From positions 62,001 through 126,000 of IMG/VR virus record IMGVR_UViG_3300031718_000001: a DNA stretch of 64,000 nucleotides. The stretch is one strand, 5' to 3'. The DNA comes from a virus. Below the pieces are notes generated by a model, which saw only the letters and a list, made by a program, of their open reading frames with translations, was not told where the DNA came from and searched no databases. Position numbers and translations under genes: made by a program. Positions 29,495-36,271 of this stretch are shown here, piece by piece. Positions within the stretch are counted from its first letter, which is position 1. Each line of letters opens with the position of its first letter.

Positions 29495-29829
29495 CGAGAT
29501 CGGCGATCGACGGTCTTTGGCCCCCGCGGTAAGCGCATCGGGGGGTAGAGCGGCGGCAGGTTTGCGGCCGGGTGATGAGCCTGGCCTGACCCTTCGATGG
29601 GAGCGCTGCGCGATGGGGCTTCATGAGGCCCCGTAAGTCAGGTAGCGAAGCGGTGTGACTCCGTACTGGGCGCGGCCGAGGCGTGCACGCTGAATCCGTG
29701 AGGGTCCGACTCCCGGCGAATGGCCAGCTACCTGGCGTAGGTCCCTGGGGAAGGTAACGACGCCCCTGTGAGCCGGGCCGCAAGCCCGGCAACAGCAGGC
29801 TCCGGCTCGACCAAGCCAGGGACCGCCCT
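29495..29829. other. 335-bp spacer without gene; dyads
   Basis: CAGGTAGC (29639-29646) pairs with GCTACCTG (29727-29734). GCCGGGC/GCCCGGC (29772-29790) is a compact hairpin. A T-arm-like GGGTCCGACTCCC near 29702 is not part of a foldable cloverleaf. Confidence 0.45.
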
Positions 29830-29900
29830 GCGGGCGTGGCTCAATGGCAGAGCACCAGCCTTCCAAGCTGGCCACGCGGGTCCGATTCCCGTCGCCCGCT
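29830..29900 (+). tRNA. tRNA-Gly(TCC)
   Basis: Anticodon loop CTTCCAA; T loop TCCGATT has C at position 55. Confidence 0.9.
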
Positions 29901-29914
29901 CGTATAGTCGGAGC

Positions 29915-30109
29915 ATGATGCTCCGCCAGGTAAGGCTCCGGTCAGGCAGCACCGAGCTGACCTGCTGGATGGAATCCCGGGTCAGGATGGGAGATGTCAT
30001 CACGCTGAAGAACAGCGATTCCCCGGGGGTTCTCTGGTCCGTCGAATGGGCCGGCAGCCAGCTTCGCGAGCCCCTGTCGATCAACAGGGGCTGGAGCAAT
30101 AACATCTAG
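29915..30109 (+). CDS. small beta-rich protein, leaderless
   Basis: 64 residues from ATG 29915 (a second ATG follows). TATAGT ends 6 nt upstream; no ribosome site. GDVITLKNSDSPGVLWSVEWAG suggests a small barrel. Function unknown. Confidence 0.55.
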   Translation: MMLRQVRLRSGSTELTCWMESRVRMGDVITLKNSDSPGVLWSVEWAGSQLREPLSINRGWSNNI

Positions 30110-30114
30110 CACGC

Positions 30115-30141
30115 GCGCCGCTAGCTCAGAGCAGTGGTATC
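30115..30141 (+). repeat. 5'-half remnant of tRNA-Lys
   Basis: GCGCCGCTAGCTCAGAGCAG resembles the 5' half of the intact tRNA-Lys at 30548 (GCGCCGCTAACTCAACTGGT). It precedes the HNH gene and marks the left side of its insertion. Confidence 0.6.
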
Positions 30142-30150
30142 CTTAAACAC

Positions 30151-30585
30151 GTGCCAAGAGACCGTGAGCTGTACAACGCTTACATGGCGTCGTACATGAA
30201 GAGCTGGTACGACCGCAGGCATGCCGAGGCTGTGGCGGCTCTGGGCGGGCACTGTGCACATCCTGGTTGTTATGAGGTCGATGACCTTCAGTTTGACCAC
30301 ATCGACCCGCAAACAAAGACCATGACGATCGCTAGGATGTGGACTGCCTCAGAGGAGCGGTTCCAGACAGAACTGAAGAAGTGCCAACTCCTTTGCTGGC
30401 CGCATCACCTGGAGAAGACGCTCGCAGAGAAGAACCAGCGCTCTGCGCGCGGAACGCACGGTACGGTGACCGCTTACCGCTACTGCGGACCTCCAAAGTG
30501 TGAGGCGTGCAGGGCCGCCAAGCGTTCCGCGCCCAGCTACAAGGCACGCGCCGCTAACTCAACTGGTAGAGAGCCGCACTCTTAA
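30151..30585 (+). CDS. HNH endonuclease at tRNA-Lys
   Basis: 144 residues, GTG with TATCCT ending 7 nt upstream and no ribosome site. HCAHPGC (34-40), LQFDHIDPQTK (46-56) and CQLLCWPHHLEKT (78-90) make a complete HNH/zinc core. C-terminal CGPPKCEACRAAK adds a second zinc knuckle. It probably homes to a tRNA gene: a tRNA-Lys half lies upstream, and the 3' end of the ORF overlaps the intact tRNA-Lys by 38 nt. Confidence 0.85.
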   Translation: MPRDRELYNAYMASYMKSWYDRRHAEAVAALGGHCAHPGCYEVDDLQFDHIDPQTKTMTIARMWTASEERFQTELKKCQLLCWPHHLEKTLAEKNQRSARGTHGTVTAYRYCGPPKCEACRAAKRSAPSYKARAANSTGREPHS

Positions 30586-30620
30586 TGCGGAAGTTCGGGG
30601 TTCAAGTCCCTGGCGGCGCA
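30548..30620 (+). tRNA. tRNA-Lys(CTT)
   Basis: Anticodon loop CTCTTAA; perfect GCGCCGC/GCGGCGC acceptor. Overlaps the HNH ORF end. Confidence 0.92.
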
Positions 30621-30635
30621 CGCAAGTCGTTGTCA

Positions 30636-30657
30636 TTAGCAGGAAAAGCTGTATTAT
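30636..30657 (+). promoter_or_regulatory. copy 3 of conserved promoter-like element
   Basis: TTAGCAGGAAAAGCTG then TATTAT, inside the tRNA array; probably restarts transcription of the second half. Confidence 0.5.
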
Positions 30658-30775
30658 GGAGTCATCCCGGTTCCGCAGGGACAGAACGAAAGCTAGCGCC
30701 TCGCTCCCGGCAAGAGCGTTATAGGGCCTCCGCTTGCGGAGGTGGCGTTTCCCCTGCGGTGCCAGGATCTCCGGC

Positions 30776-30857
30776 GGGCGAGTGGCGGAATGCAGACGCG
30801 CCGGCCTCAAAAGCCGGTGTCCGCGAGGACGTGAGGGCGCGAATCCCTCCTTGCCCA
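30776..30857 (+). tRNA. tRNA-Leu(CAA)
   Basis: Long variable arm; anticodon loop CTCAAAA; odd T loop CGCGAAT. Confidence 0.88.
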
Positions 30858-31022
30858 CAAGCGCCGACGGCGAGCGCCGAGCAGACCAGGACGGGCAGCC
30901 CCCGTCCCAGGTGCCGGCGCGGGGCGCGGTATCAAGTACCGGATCGTCCGTCCGGGTGGCGCCCGGAGGAGGAGGGGACTACGCAGACCCGACCTGTCCT
31001 GAGTGGATCGGGCCGCGTGCCA

Positions 31023-31094
31023 TGGGGTATTGGGTAATTGGCAGCCCGCAAGGTTCTGGACCTTGTCGTCCTGGTCCGAGTCCAGGTACCCCAG
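31023..31094 (+). tRNA. tRNA-Gln(CTG)
   Basis: Anticodon loop TTCTGGA; T loop TCCGAGT with C55. Confidence 0.9.
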
Positions 31095-31168
31095 CATGGC
31101 CGCGCTCTGCTTGCGGCCGAGGTCCCAGCCTCGGTTCTGGGCACAGGCGGAGACGGCCGCAGTACCAG

Positions 31169-31242
31169 GCCCCGATAGCTCAGTCGGCCAGAGCGTCCCA
31201 CTCGTAATGGGAAGGTCGCCGGTTCGATGCCGGCCCGGGGCT
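31169..31242 (+). tRNA. tRNA-Thr(CGT)
   Basis: Anticodon loop CTCGTAA; T loop TTCGATG. Confidence 0.9.
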
Positions 31243-31375
31243 CGTGTGGACAGCTCGTATCGAGGAGTGCCCGGTCTGCCATAAGGGCGTGGCCGTACGG
31301 CCGCTGACCGGCCGGCTCTGGCGGCACGGCCAGGAGACATGCTGCCCTGGCAGCGATAAGACAGCAGGAGAACTG

Positions 31376-31460
31376 GTCCGAATGGCGGAAATGGCAGACG
31401 CGCCAGCTTGAGGTGCTGGTGCCCGCGCAGGGCGTCCGGGTCCGAATCCCGGTTCGGACA
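31376..31460 (+). tRNA. tRNA-Leu(GAG)
   Basis: Long variable arm; anticodon loop TTGAGGT; T loop TCCGAAT with C55. Confidence 0.9.
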
Positions 31461-31557
31461 CGGTGAGGAGATCCAGGACTGGCGCTCCTGGCCGGTCCCC
31501 GGGGCCGGTAGCTCAAGATGCCGGCCGCCCGGGTGGCCAGAGCGCCTCACATGACTT

Positions 31558-31630
31558 GCCGGTCTAGCTCAGTTGGCAGAGCGCCCGTCTTGTAAACGGG
31601 AGGTGATCGGTTCGAGGCCGTTGACCGGCT
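31558..31630 (+). tRNA. tRNA-Thr(TGT)
   Basis: Anticodon loop CTTGTAA; acceptor GCCGGTC/GACCGGC. Confidence 0.92.
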
Positions 31631-31635
31631 CTCGT

Positions 31636-31708
31636 TCCGGGGTGGGTTGACGGTATCCCGGCCGGGTTTTGGCCCCGGCGCACGCTGGTCCGACTCCAGC
31701 TCCCGGAG
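31636..31708 (+). tRNA. tRNA-Gln(TTG)
   Basis: Anticodon loop TTTTGGC; T loop TCCGACT with C55. Confidence 0.88.
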
Positions 31709-31719
31709 CACAGTGACTT

Positions 31720-31793
31720 GCCTCCATAGCTCAGTTGGAACGAGCGCGCCCCCGGTACGGGCGAGGTCACCGGTTCGGCTCCGGTTGGAGGCT
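31720..31793 (+). tRNA. tRNA-Thr(GGT), C33
   Basis: Five perfect anticodon-stem pairs frame loop CCGGTAC, so position 33 is C; T loop TTCGGCT has G58. Confidence 0.85.
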
Positions 31794-31806
31794 CGCAGTA
31801 AAGCAC

Positions 31807-31879
31807 GCGGACGTAGCTCAGTTGGTAGAGCGCTACCTTGCCAAGGTAGGGGTCGCGGGTCCGAAGCCCGTCGTCCGCT
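31807..31879 (+). tRNA. tRNA-Gly(GCC)
   Basis: Anticodon loop TTGCCAA; T loop TCCGAAG with C55. Confidence 0.9.
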
Positions 31880-31881
31880 CT

Positions 31882-31957
31882 GAGATCACGACCCGAGATA
31901 ACTGGTGCCGGGACGGAACTCCATGCCAATACCTAATCCGTTTAGCGGCGTGATCTC
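31882..31957 (+). other. 76-nt tRNA-like element
   Basis: GAGATCACG (31882-31890) pairs perfectly with CGTGATCTC (31949-31957), the exact span of a tRNA. A D-arm-like CCCG/CGGG and an arm ACGGA/TCCGT lie inside but no normal anticodon loop or T loop. Confidence 0.35.
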
Positions 31958-31961
31958 TTGA

Positions 31962-32047
31962 GTCCGGGTGGTGGAATAGGCAGACACGCACGGTTCAGGC
32001 CCGTGTGTCCCTCGCGGGACATGAGAGTTCAACTCTCTCCTCGGACA
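31962..32047 (+). tRNA. tRNA-Leu(CAG)
   Basis: Long variable arm; anticodon loop TTCAGGC. Confidence 0.9.
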
Positions 32048-32051
32048 CGTT

Positions 32052-32138
32052 GGAGCGGTCGCCTAGTCAGGCCTAGGGCGCGTAACTGCTAATTACGTAG
32101 GGGTAACACCCTCGCGGGTCCGAATCCCGCCCGCTCCG
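32052..32138 (+). tRNA. tRNA-Ser(GCT)
   Basis: Long variable arm; anticodon loop CTGCTAA; T loop with C55. Confidence 0.92.
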
Positions 32139-32142
32139 CTCT

Positions 32143-32229
32143 GGGAGGTTCGCCTAGTGGCCTATGGCGCCCGGCCGGAAACCGGGTTGGGAGTAACGCC
32201 CCTCGCGGGTCCGAATCCCGCACCTTCCG
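32143..32229 (+). tRNA. tRNA-Ser(GGA), C33
   Basis: Anticodon arm CCCGG, loop CCGGAAA, CCGGG: C33. T loop with C55. Confidence 0.87.
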
Positions 32230-32230
32230 C

Positions 32231-32425
32231 TCAGATCTCGATCCGGATCATCTGCTCCGGCAGCGGCCGGTGCACCACGGCGTCGATCTCGGCCGCGAAC
32301 TCATCCGGCAGTCCATCCACCCGGTACAGCGAGCGTTTCATGAACATGGCCACGTAGTTGGCTGCTTCCTCGGGCCGGGCCAGGCCGCGCATCCTGACCG
32401 TCACCGTCACCTCGGGATCGTCCAT
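32231..32425 (-). CDS. small hypothetical protein between tRNAs
   Basis: 64 residues on the minus strand. ATG at 32425 has TACGTT ending 6 nt upstream and no ribosome site, so it is probably leaderless. Strand-helix pattern (EVTVTVRMRG, then helices), acidic C-terminus. Unknown family; opposite to the tRNAs on both sides. Confidence 0.6.
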   Translation of the reverse strand: MDDPEVTVTVRMRGLARPEEAANYVAMFMKRSLYRVDGLPDEFAAEIDAVVHRPLPEQMIRIEI

Positions 32426-32453
32426 GCGGCCAACGTACCGAGAGTCTCCGCCT

Positions 32454-32540
32454 GGTGAGGTCGCCTAGTGGCCTAGGGCAGCCGCCCCGAAAGCGGCCAG
32501 GGTGAAATACCCCTCGTGGGTCCGAATCCCACCCTCACCG
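32454..32540 (+). tRNA. tRNA-Ser(CGA), C33
   Basis: Anticodon arm GCCGC, loop CCCGAAA, GCGGC: C33. C55 as well. Confidence 0.87.
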
Positions 32541-32549
32541 CTCTGGCAA

Positions 32550-32632
32550 GGCAGGATCGCCTAGCGGCCTAGGGCGCTCGTCCTGAAAACGAGTAGGGGC
32601 AACCCTCGTGGGTCCGAATCCCACTCCTGCCG
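32550..32632 (+). tRNA. tRNA-Ser(TGA), C33
   Basis: Anticodon arm CTCGT, loop CCTGAAA, ACGAG: C33. C55 as well. Confidence 0.87.
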
Positions 32633-32634
32633 CC

Positions 32635-32829
32635 TTAACGGCGCAGCGTGATCGGGTTCCACCCGCCGGTTGCCAGGTGCAGCGCCAGGAAGAACAGGCC
32701 GACGGCGACGACGCCGAGGGCGGAAATGCCCGATACGCCAGCAAAAGCAATGAACGCGGCTATTGCGAACGCGATGGCAGCAAAGATAGCAAGCATGCCA
32801 GGGAGACTGCCCTGGCGATAGTGGTTCAA
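32635..32829 (-). CDS. small two-pass membrane protein
   Basis: 64 residues on the minus strand, TTG start (an internal ATG at residue 12 is an alternative). Two hydrophobic segments (about 12-30 and 35-54), ending LALHLATGGWNPITLRR, a pattern seen in tiny actinobacterial and phage membrane proteins. It lies between tRNA-Ser and tRNA-Ile on the opposite strand. Confidence 0.55.
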   Translation of the reverse strand: MNHYRQGSLPGMLAIFAAIAFAIAAFIAFAGVSGISALGVVAVGLFFLALHLATGGWNPITLRR

Positions 32830-32833
32830 ACGG

Positions 32834-32908
32834 GGGCCTGTAGCTCAGCTCGGTCAGAGCGCTTGCCTGATAAGCAAGAGGTCGCTGGTTCAATTCCAAC
32901 CAGGCCCA
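32834..32908 (+). tRNA. tRNA-Ile(GAT)
   Basis: Anticodon loop CTGATAA; normal T33 and T loop TTCAATT. Confidence 0.93.
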
Positions 32909-32909
32909 C

Positions 32910-32983
32910 GGCGGTGTAGCTCAGTTTGGTAGAGCGCCGGACTCATAATCCGATGGTCGCCGGTCCAATTCCGGCCACCGCTA
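32910..32983 (+). tRNA. tRNA-Met(CAT), elongator (or Ile2)
   Basis: Anticodon loop CTCATAA; paired acceptor foot, so not initiator. T loop TCCAATT with C55. A CAT anticodon could also be lysidine-modified for Ile. Confidence 0.85.
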
Positions 32984-33047
32984 CTCAGTTGCCGCTCAGT
33001 GAGGAGTTAACCGATGGTCAACCTGAAACAGGCCCCGCTTAATGCGC

Positions 33048-33119
33048 GGGCCGCTAGCTCAATGGCAGAGCAGCCGACTTTTAATCGGCAGCGTCGGAGT
33101 TCGACCCTCCGGCGGCCCA
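33048..33119 (+). tRNA. tRNA-Lys(TTT)
   Basis: Anticodon loop CTTTTAA; acceptor GGGCCGC/GCGGCCC. Confidence 0.93.
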
Positions 33120-33124
33120 CCCCC

Positions 33125-33197
33125 GCTCCGTTAGCTCAGTGGACAGAGCGACTGCCTTCTAAGCAGCAGGTCACGGGTCCGAATCCCCTACGGAGCA
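33125..33197 (+). tRNA. tRNA-Arg(TCT)
   Basis: Anticodon loop CTTCTAA; T loop with C55. Confidence 0.92.
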
Positions 33198-33288
33198 CAT
33201 GAACGGCCGCGCTTAAAGACGGCCCCGGGCATCTCGCGGCGCGCAGCGAGATCTCTCTCCGGCGGTCGGTCAAGCCGCGCGGATCAGC

Positions 33289-33363
33289 GGTCCTGTCGTC
33301 TAGTCAGGCTCAGGACGCCTGCCTCTCAAGCAGGTAACACCGGTTCAAAGCCGGTCAGGACCA
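33289..33363 (+). tRNA. tRNA-Glu(CTC)
   Basis: Anticodon loop CTCTCAA, normal T33. Confidence 0.92.
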
Positions 33364-33506
33364 CTAACCGGCCGGGCACTACGGGCACGGCCGCCTAGAA
33401 CCCCTGGACGCTGGCGGACCAGCATGGGGCGCTCAGGCCGTGGTGAACAAAGTCCGTGGCAAACCCAGCCAGCGAGTCCTCTGCCCGCCTGGCCGGTTCT
33501 TTTCAG

Positions 33507-33579
33507 GCCCCCATCGACCAGTGGCCAAGGTCACCGGCCCTTCAAGCCGAGGACGCGGGTCCGAATCCCGCTGGGGGAG
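33507..33579 (+). tRNA. tRNA-Glu(TTC), C33
   Basis: Anticodon loop CCTTCAA: C33. T loop with C55; first acceptor pair unpaired (G1, A72). Confidence 0.82.
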
Positions 33580-33607
33580 CGAGGCCAGGTAGCTTATCCT
33601 GGCAGGA

Positions 33608-33683
33608 CGCGGGGTGGAGCAGCTCGGTTGTGCTCGCTGGACTCATAATCCAGAGGTCGCCAGTTCAAATCTGGCCCCCGCTA
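33608..33683 (+). tRNA. tRNA-fMet(CAT), initiator-like
   Basis: C1 does not pair with position 72 and the D arm (GGAGCAGCTCGG) is initiator-like. The anticodon stem lacks the three consecutive G-C pairs typical of initiators (CTGGA/TCCAG). Confidence 0.8.
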
Positions 33684-33687
33684 CCGA

Positions 33688-33760
33688 TCCGGCGTAGCTC
33701 AGTTGGCAGAGCGCCTCTCTGTTAAAGAGGATGCCACTGGTTCGAGACCAGTCGCCGGAG
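33688..33760 (+). tRNA. tRNA-Asn(GTT)
   Basis: Anticodon loop CTGTTAA, normal. Confidence 0.93.
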
Positions 33761-33770
33761 CGTTTCCCGA

Positions 33771-33845
33771 GGTGGCGTAACTCAGCCAGGCCAGAGTGCC
33801 AGCCCGTCAAGCTGGAAGCCGCGGGTCCGAATCCCGTCGTCACCG
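33771..33845 (+). tRNA. tRNA-Asp(GTC), C33
   Basis: Anticodon arm CCAGC, loop CCGTCAA, GCTGG: C33. C55 as well. Confidence 0.85.
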
Positions 33846-33850
33846 CGATC

Positions 33851-33911
33851 AGCGAGAGTCACCGGCAGAAAGACAAGCTGCGCTGCTGTCCGGCAGCGCA
33901 CTGCTCTCGCT
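33851..33911 (+). other. nested hairpin in tRNA spacer
   Basis: Outer AGCGAGAG/CTCTCGCT (33851-33858 with 33904-33911) encloses inner TGCGCTGC/GCAGCGCA (33879-33886 with 33893-33900), both perfect. Confidence 0.65.
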
Positions 33912-33993
33912 GGCATACGTGCGGGCCTGCCCGCGCCGACACCGCCTGGGGCAGGCCAGGATGGGAAGCGCCCGCCGGGGTGCAGCAGGCAGA

Positions 33994-34065
33994 GGCTGTT
34001 TAGCTCAGCGGGAGAGCGCTGCCCCGACAAGGCAGAGGTCCTGGGTTCAGCTCCCAGAGCAGCCA
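33994..34065 (+). tRNA. tRNA-Val(GAC), C33
   Basis: Anticodon arm CTGCC, loop CCGACAA, GGCAG: C33. T loop TTCAGCT has G58. Confidence 0.85.
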
Positions 34066-34066
34066 C

Positions 34067-34201
34067 TTACTTGTCGAGGCCGGCGCCCTGCCGCATCTTC
34101 CGGTGCTCGCTGTCCGCGAGATGACGGATCGCCCGGCCGCCTCCCAGGCGGTACCCGACAGCGAGGCCGATGACGATTCCGACAATCAACATAGCAATCA
34201 T
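34067..34201 (-). CDS. 44-residue membrane peptide
   Basis: ATG at 34201 with GACAAT ending 6 nt upstream on the minus strand. MIAMLIVGIVIGLAVGYRLGG starts with one membrane helix (given as its first and last residues: residues 1-21) followed by a basic tail. Small but well-formed; plausibly real. Confidence 0.5.
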   Translation of the reverse strand: MIAMLIVGIVIGLAVGYRLGGGRAIRHLADSEHRKMRQGAGLDK

Positions 34202-34241
34202 GCTTGTATTGTCTCAGAACGGACAGACAGGCAGCAATCAT

Positions 34242-34314
<73 letters not shown>

Positions 34315-34341
34315 CGAGCCCTGGCGAAAGGCCGGGGACAT

Positions 34342-34417
34342 GGTGGCTGTAGCTCAGTCAGGTTAGAGCGCTAGGTTGTGGTCCTAGATGTCGCGAGTTC
34401 AAATCTCGTCAGCCACC
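34342..34417 (+). tRNA. tRNA-His(GTG)
   Basis: Anticodon loop TTGTGGT; extra G at position -1 encoded at 34342, as histidine tRNAs require. Confidence 0.93.
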
Positions 34418-34421
34418 CCCA

Positions 34422-34495
34422 GGGCGATTAGCTCAGCATGGGAGAGCGCTCCGTTCACACCGGAGAGGTCACCGGTTCAAACCCGTTATCGCCCA
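34422..34495 (+). tRNA. tRNA-Val(CAC)
   Basis: Anticodon loop TTCACAC; acceptor GGGCGAT/ATCGCCC. Confidence 0.9.
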
Positions 34496-34498
34496 CCC

Positions 34499-34582
34499 TG
34501 GCGGAAGTGAGCGGCAGCACGCTCAGCGGTCTGTAAAACCGTGGCCTCCGGGCAGATCTGGGCCGGCACCAGATTCCGCCAC
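34499..34582 (+). tRNA. tRNA-Tyr(GTA), unusual T loop
   Basis: Long variable arm; anticodon loop CTGTAAA. The T arm TCTGG/CCAGA encloses GCCGGCA, which lacks all invariant T-loop bases except C56. Confidence 0.8.
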
Positions 34583-34585
34583 CAT

Positions 34586-34658
34586 GCGCTCGTAGCTCAG
34601 TGGACAGAGCGGCGGCCTCCGGAGCCGCAGGTCGGGGGTCCGATTCCCTTCGAGCGCG
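34586..34658 (+). tRNA. tRNA-Arg(CCG)
   Basis: Anticodon loop CTCCGGA; T loop TCCGATT with C55. Confidence 0.92.
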
Positions 34659-34660
34659 CT

Positions 34661-34713
34661 GGCCGGCAGGTGAGCAGGCTGACACCGCCTTCGGGCTCAG
34701 CCCCCTGCCGGCC
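34661..34713 (+). other. perfect 10-bp hairpin spacer
   Basis: GGCCGGCAGG (34661-34670) pairs with CCTGCCGGCC (34704-34713), between tRNA-Arg and tRNA-Cys. Confidence 0.65.
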
Positions 34714-34722
34714 TCCAGTCCT

Positions 34723-34797
34723 GGCGGGTTGGCCGAGTGGATCAGGCATGCGCCTGCAAAGCGCAGTACACGGGTCCGATTCCCGTACCCGCCTCCA
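34723..34797 (+). tRNA. tRNA-Cys(GCA)
   Basis: Anticodon loop CTGCAAA; T loop with C55. The 3' CCA appears to be encoded (34795-34797). Confidence 0.92.
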
Positions 34798-34798
34798 G

Positions 34799-34872
34799 GA
34801 CCCTGTAGCTCAGCCGGATAGAGCACCTGCCCCCTAAGCAGGGCGTCGCGCGTTCGAGTCGCGCCAGGGCCG
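34799..34872 (+). tRNA. tRNA-Arg(CCT), C33
   Basis: Anticodon arm CCTGC, loop CCCCTAA, GCAGG: C33. One acceptor mismatch (A2-C71). Last tRNA of the array. Confidence 0.85.
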
Positions 34873-34926
34873 CTATGTGTTCCCGCTGTTGAGACGCTCC
34901 TCGCCCCGGAAGGTATAGGAGGAGAC

Positions 34927-35262
34927 GTGACCACACCCCAGATCCCGCCGGACACCGCCGCCGCCGGCCAGACCGGCCATATCGAGGCGCATAACCAGAT
35001 CTCCGAAGTGCTCACAGCCATGGCCGCCCAGCTCGGCGCAATCCCGCCGATATCCTGGGGGAGGGTCACACTGGTCAGCGGATCCGTTAGCGTCACGCTG
35101 CCCGCGGTGGATGCCGAGTCGGTAGTCCTGGTCAGCCGGATGACGCCATCGGGCACCATCGGGCACCTGTCGGTTCCGTCGGTCACGCCAGGCACGGGCT
35201 TCACGATCACGTCCTCCTCGGCGAGCGATAACTCGCTCGTCGGCTACGCGGTGCTCGGCTAG
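34927..35262 (+). CDS. small beta-sandwich virion protein
   Basis: 111 residues, GTG behind taggaggagac within the recurrent CCCCGGAAGG motif. The helical HIEAHNQISEVL start is followed by strands ending in GTGFTITSSSASDNSLVGYAVLG (described by its end residues), a pattern frequent in phage head-fibre and adaptor domains. It opens the second structural block. Confidence 0.6.
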   Translation: MTTPQIPPDTAAAGQTGHIEAHNQISEVLTAMAAQLGAIPPISWGRVTLVSGSVSVTLPAVDAESVVLVSRMTPSGTIGHLSVPSVTPGTGFTITSSSASDNSLVGYAVLG

Positions 35263-35304
35263 CAAGACCGCCCAGGCAAGCCCAGAAGGATCAGGAGGAC
35301 CCAA

Positions 35305-35847
35305 GTGACCATGACGGATGTGGGCTCGCTGCCCAGCATGCTCGACACGTCCACGGTGATGTGCCAGAACCAGATGACCGGCCCGACGGTGATCGCGGCT
35401 GACGCCAAGCGCAACTACGAGATCATCTTCCAGGGCAAGGGCCATCCGGACGGCGAGGACGTGCAGGCAATCCCGGAGTACCTGCTGCGGACCCCGCAGT
35501 TCCAGAAGGCGCTGCGCCAGGGCATCTTCAAGGTGATCGAAGGCGATGACCACCCGATCGTCGTCGCGGCCATGCGGCGCCAGACCGACGCCTTCCAGAA
35601 GCGCATGGCGGCCGACAACCTGGCTGCCCGCGAGGTGCTCGACGAGGCGGCCGACAACGACATCGTGATCGTTACCTGCATCGGCCCCGGGTCGCGCGAG
35701 GGCGCTGTCTGCGGCGAGCAGGTTCCCGTCAAGGACAAGGACCAGGCCGGCCGGCCGCCGCTGTGCGACCGGCACCAGCACCTGTCCGACTTCTGCTTCA
35801 AGCGCGGCAGCAACCCCTGGGTGCTGGATGCGGAGGGCCTGCTCTGA
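35305..35847 (+). CDS. hypothetical virion-region protein with Cys/His tail
   Basis: 180 residues, GTG behind aggaggaccca (ATG 35311 is an alternative). Helical middle (FQKALRQGIFKVIEGDD...); the C-terminal part has TCIGPGSREGAVCGEQ and CDRHQHLSDFC, likely one zinc site. Lies in the connector gene cluster; function unknown. Confidence 0.6.
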   Translation: MTMTDVGSLPSMLDTSTVMCQNQMTGPTVIAADAKRNYEIIFQGKGHPDGEDVQAIPEYLLRTPQFQKALRQGIFKVIEGDDHPIVVAAMRRQTDAFQKRMAADNLAAREVLDEAADNDIVIVTCIGPGSREGAVCGEQVPVKDKDQAGRPPLCDRHQHLSDFCFKRGSNPWVLDAEGLL

Positions 35848-35848
35848 C

Positions 35849-36271
35849 ATGACCCGCAACGCCCCCGACCCGGCCGCGATGACGGGCACCTACGACACGA
35901 CGGAGACCGCCGGCCCCGACGCCCCGCACACGGAGCTGCGCGGCGTTACGGCGGCCTTCGACCGTGCCCGTGCGACCGACCTGGCGTGGGCGCTGCGCGC
36001 CATGGACCCCGAGGACGAGCAGGTCAGCCCGAACGTGGTGCAGACCTCGCCCGGCCTCACCGTCAACCGCGGGGATCCGGACGAGGACAAGCGCCGCGTA
36101 TCGGCCGCCGCCCAGCGCGCCAGGGAGCACCTGGAGCAGGCCGGGCTGGAGGTCGATCCGGTGAGCGGCGCCGTCCGGACCCGCGACCACAGCGCTCCCT
36201 GGATGAACCAGGCGAGCAGCCTCGGGCCGATGGTGACCGTGGACGATACGAGCGACCGGAGCGCAGGATGA
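35849..36271 (+). CDS. hypothetical protein
   Basis: 140 residues, ATG 2 nt after the previous stop, gagggcctg as ribosome site. Charged, helical centre (DKRRVSAAAQRAREHLEQAGLEVDP). Its stop overlaps the ATG of the next gene (ATGA). May be a small adaptor or chaperone of the following large virion protein. Confidence 0.55.
   Translation: MTRNAPDPAAMTGTYDTTETAGPDAPHTELRGVTAAFDRARATDLAWALRAMDPEDEQVSPNVVQTSPGLTVNRGDPDEDKRRVSAAAQRAREHLEQAGLEVDPVSGAVRTRDHSAPWMNQASSLGPMVTVDDTSDRSAG

Noticed and set aside
29540-29740. Additional tRNA with CAT in a loop near 29625 and T-arm-like GGGTCCGACTCCC near 29702
   Set aside because: The pieces cannot be joined in one cloverleaf.
30657-30725. 22-residue ORF starting in the -10 of promoter copy 3
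   Set aside because: Its ATG lies inside the promoter element, there is no ribosome site, and composition is uninformative.
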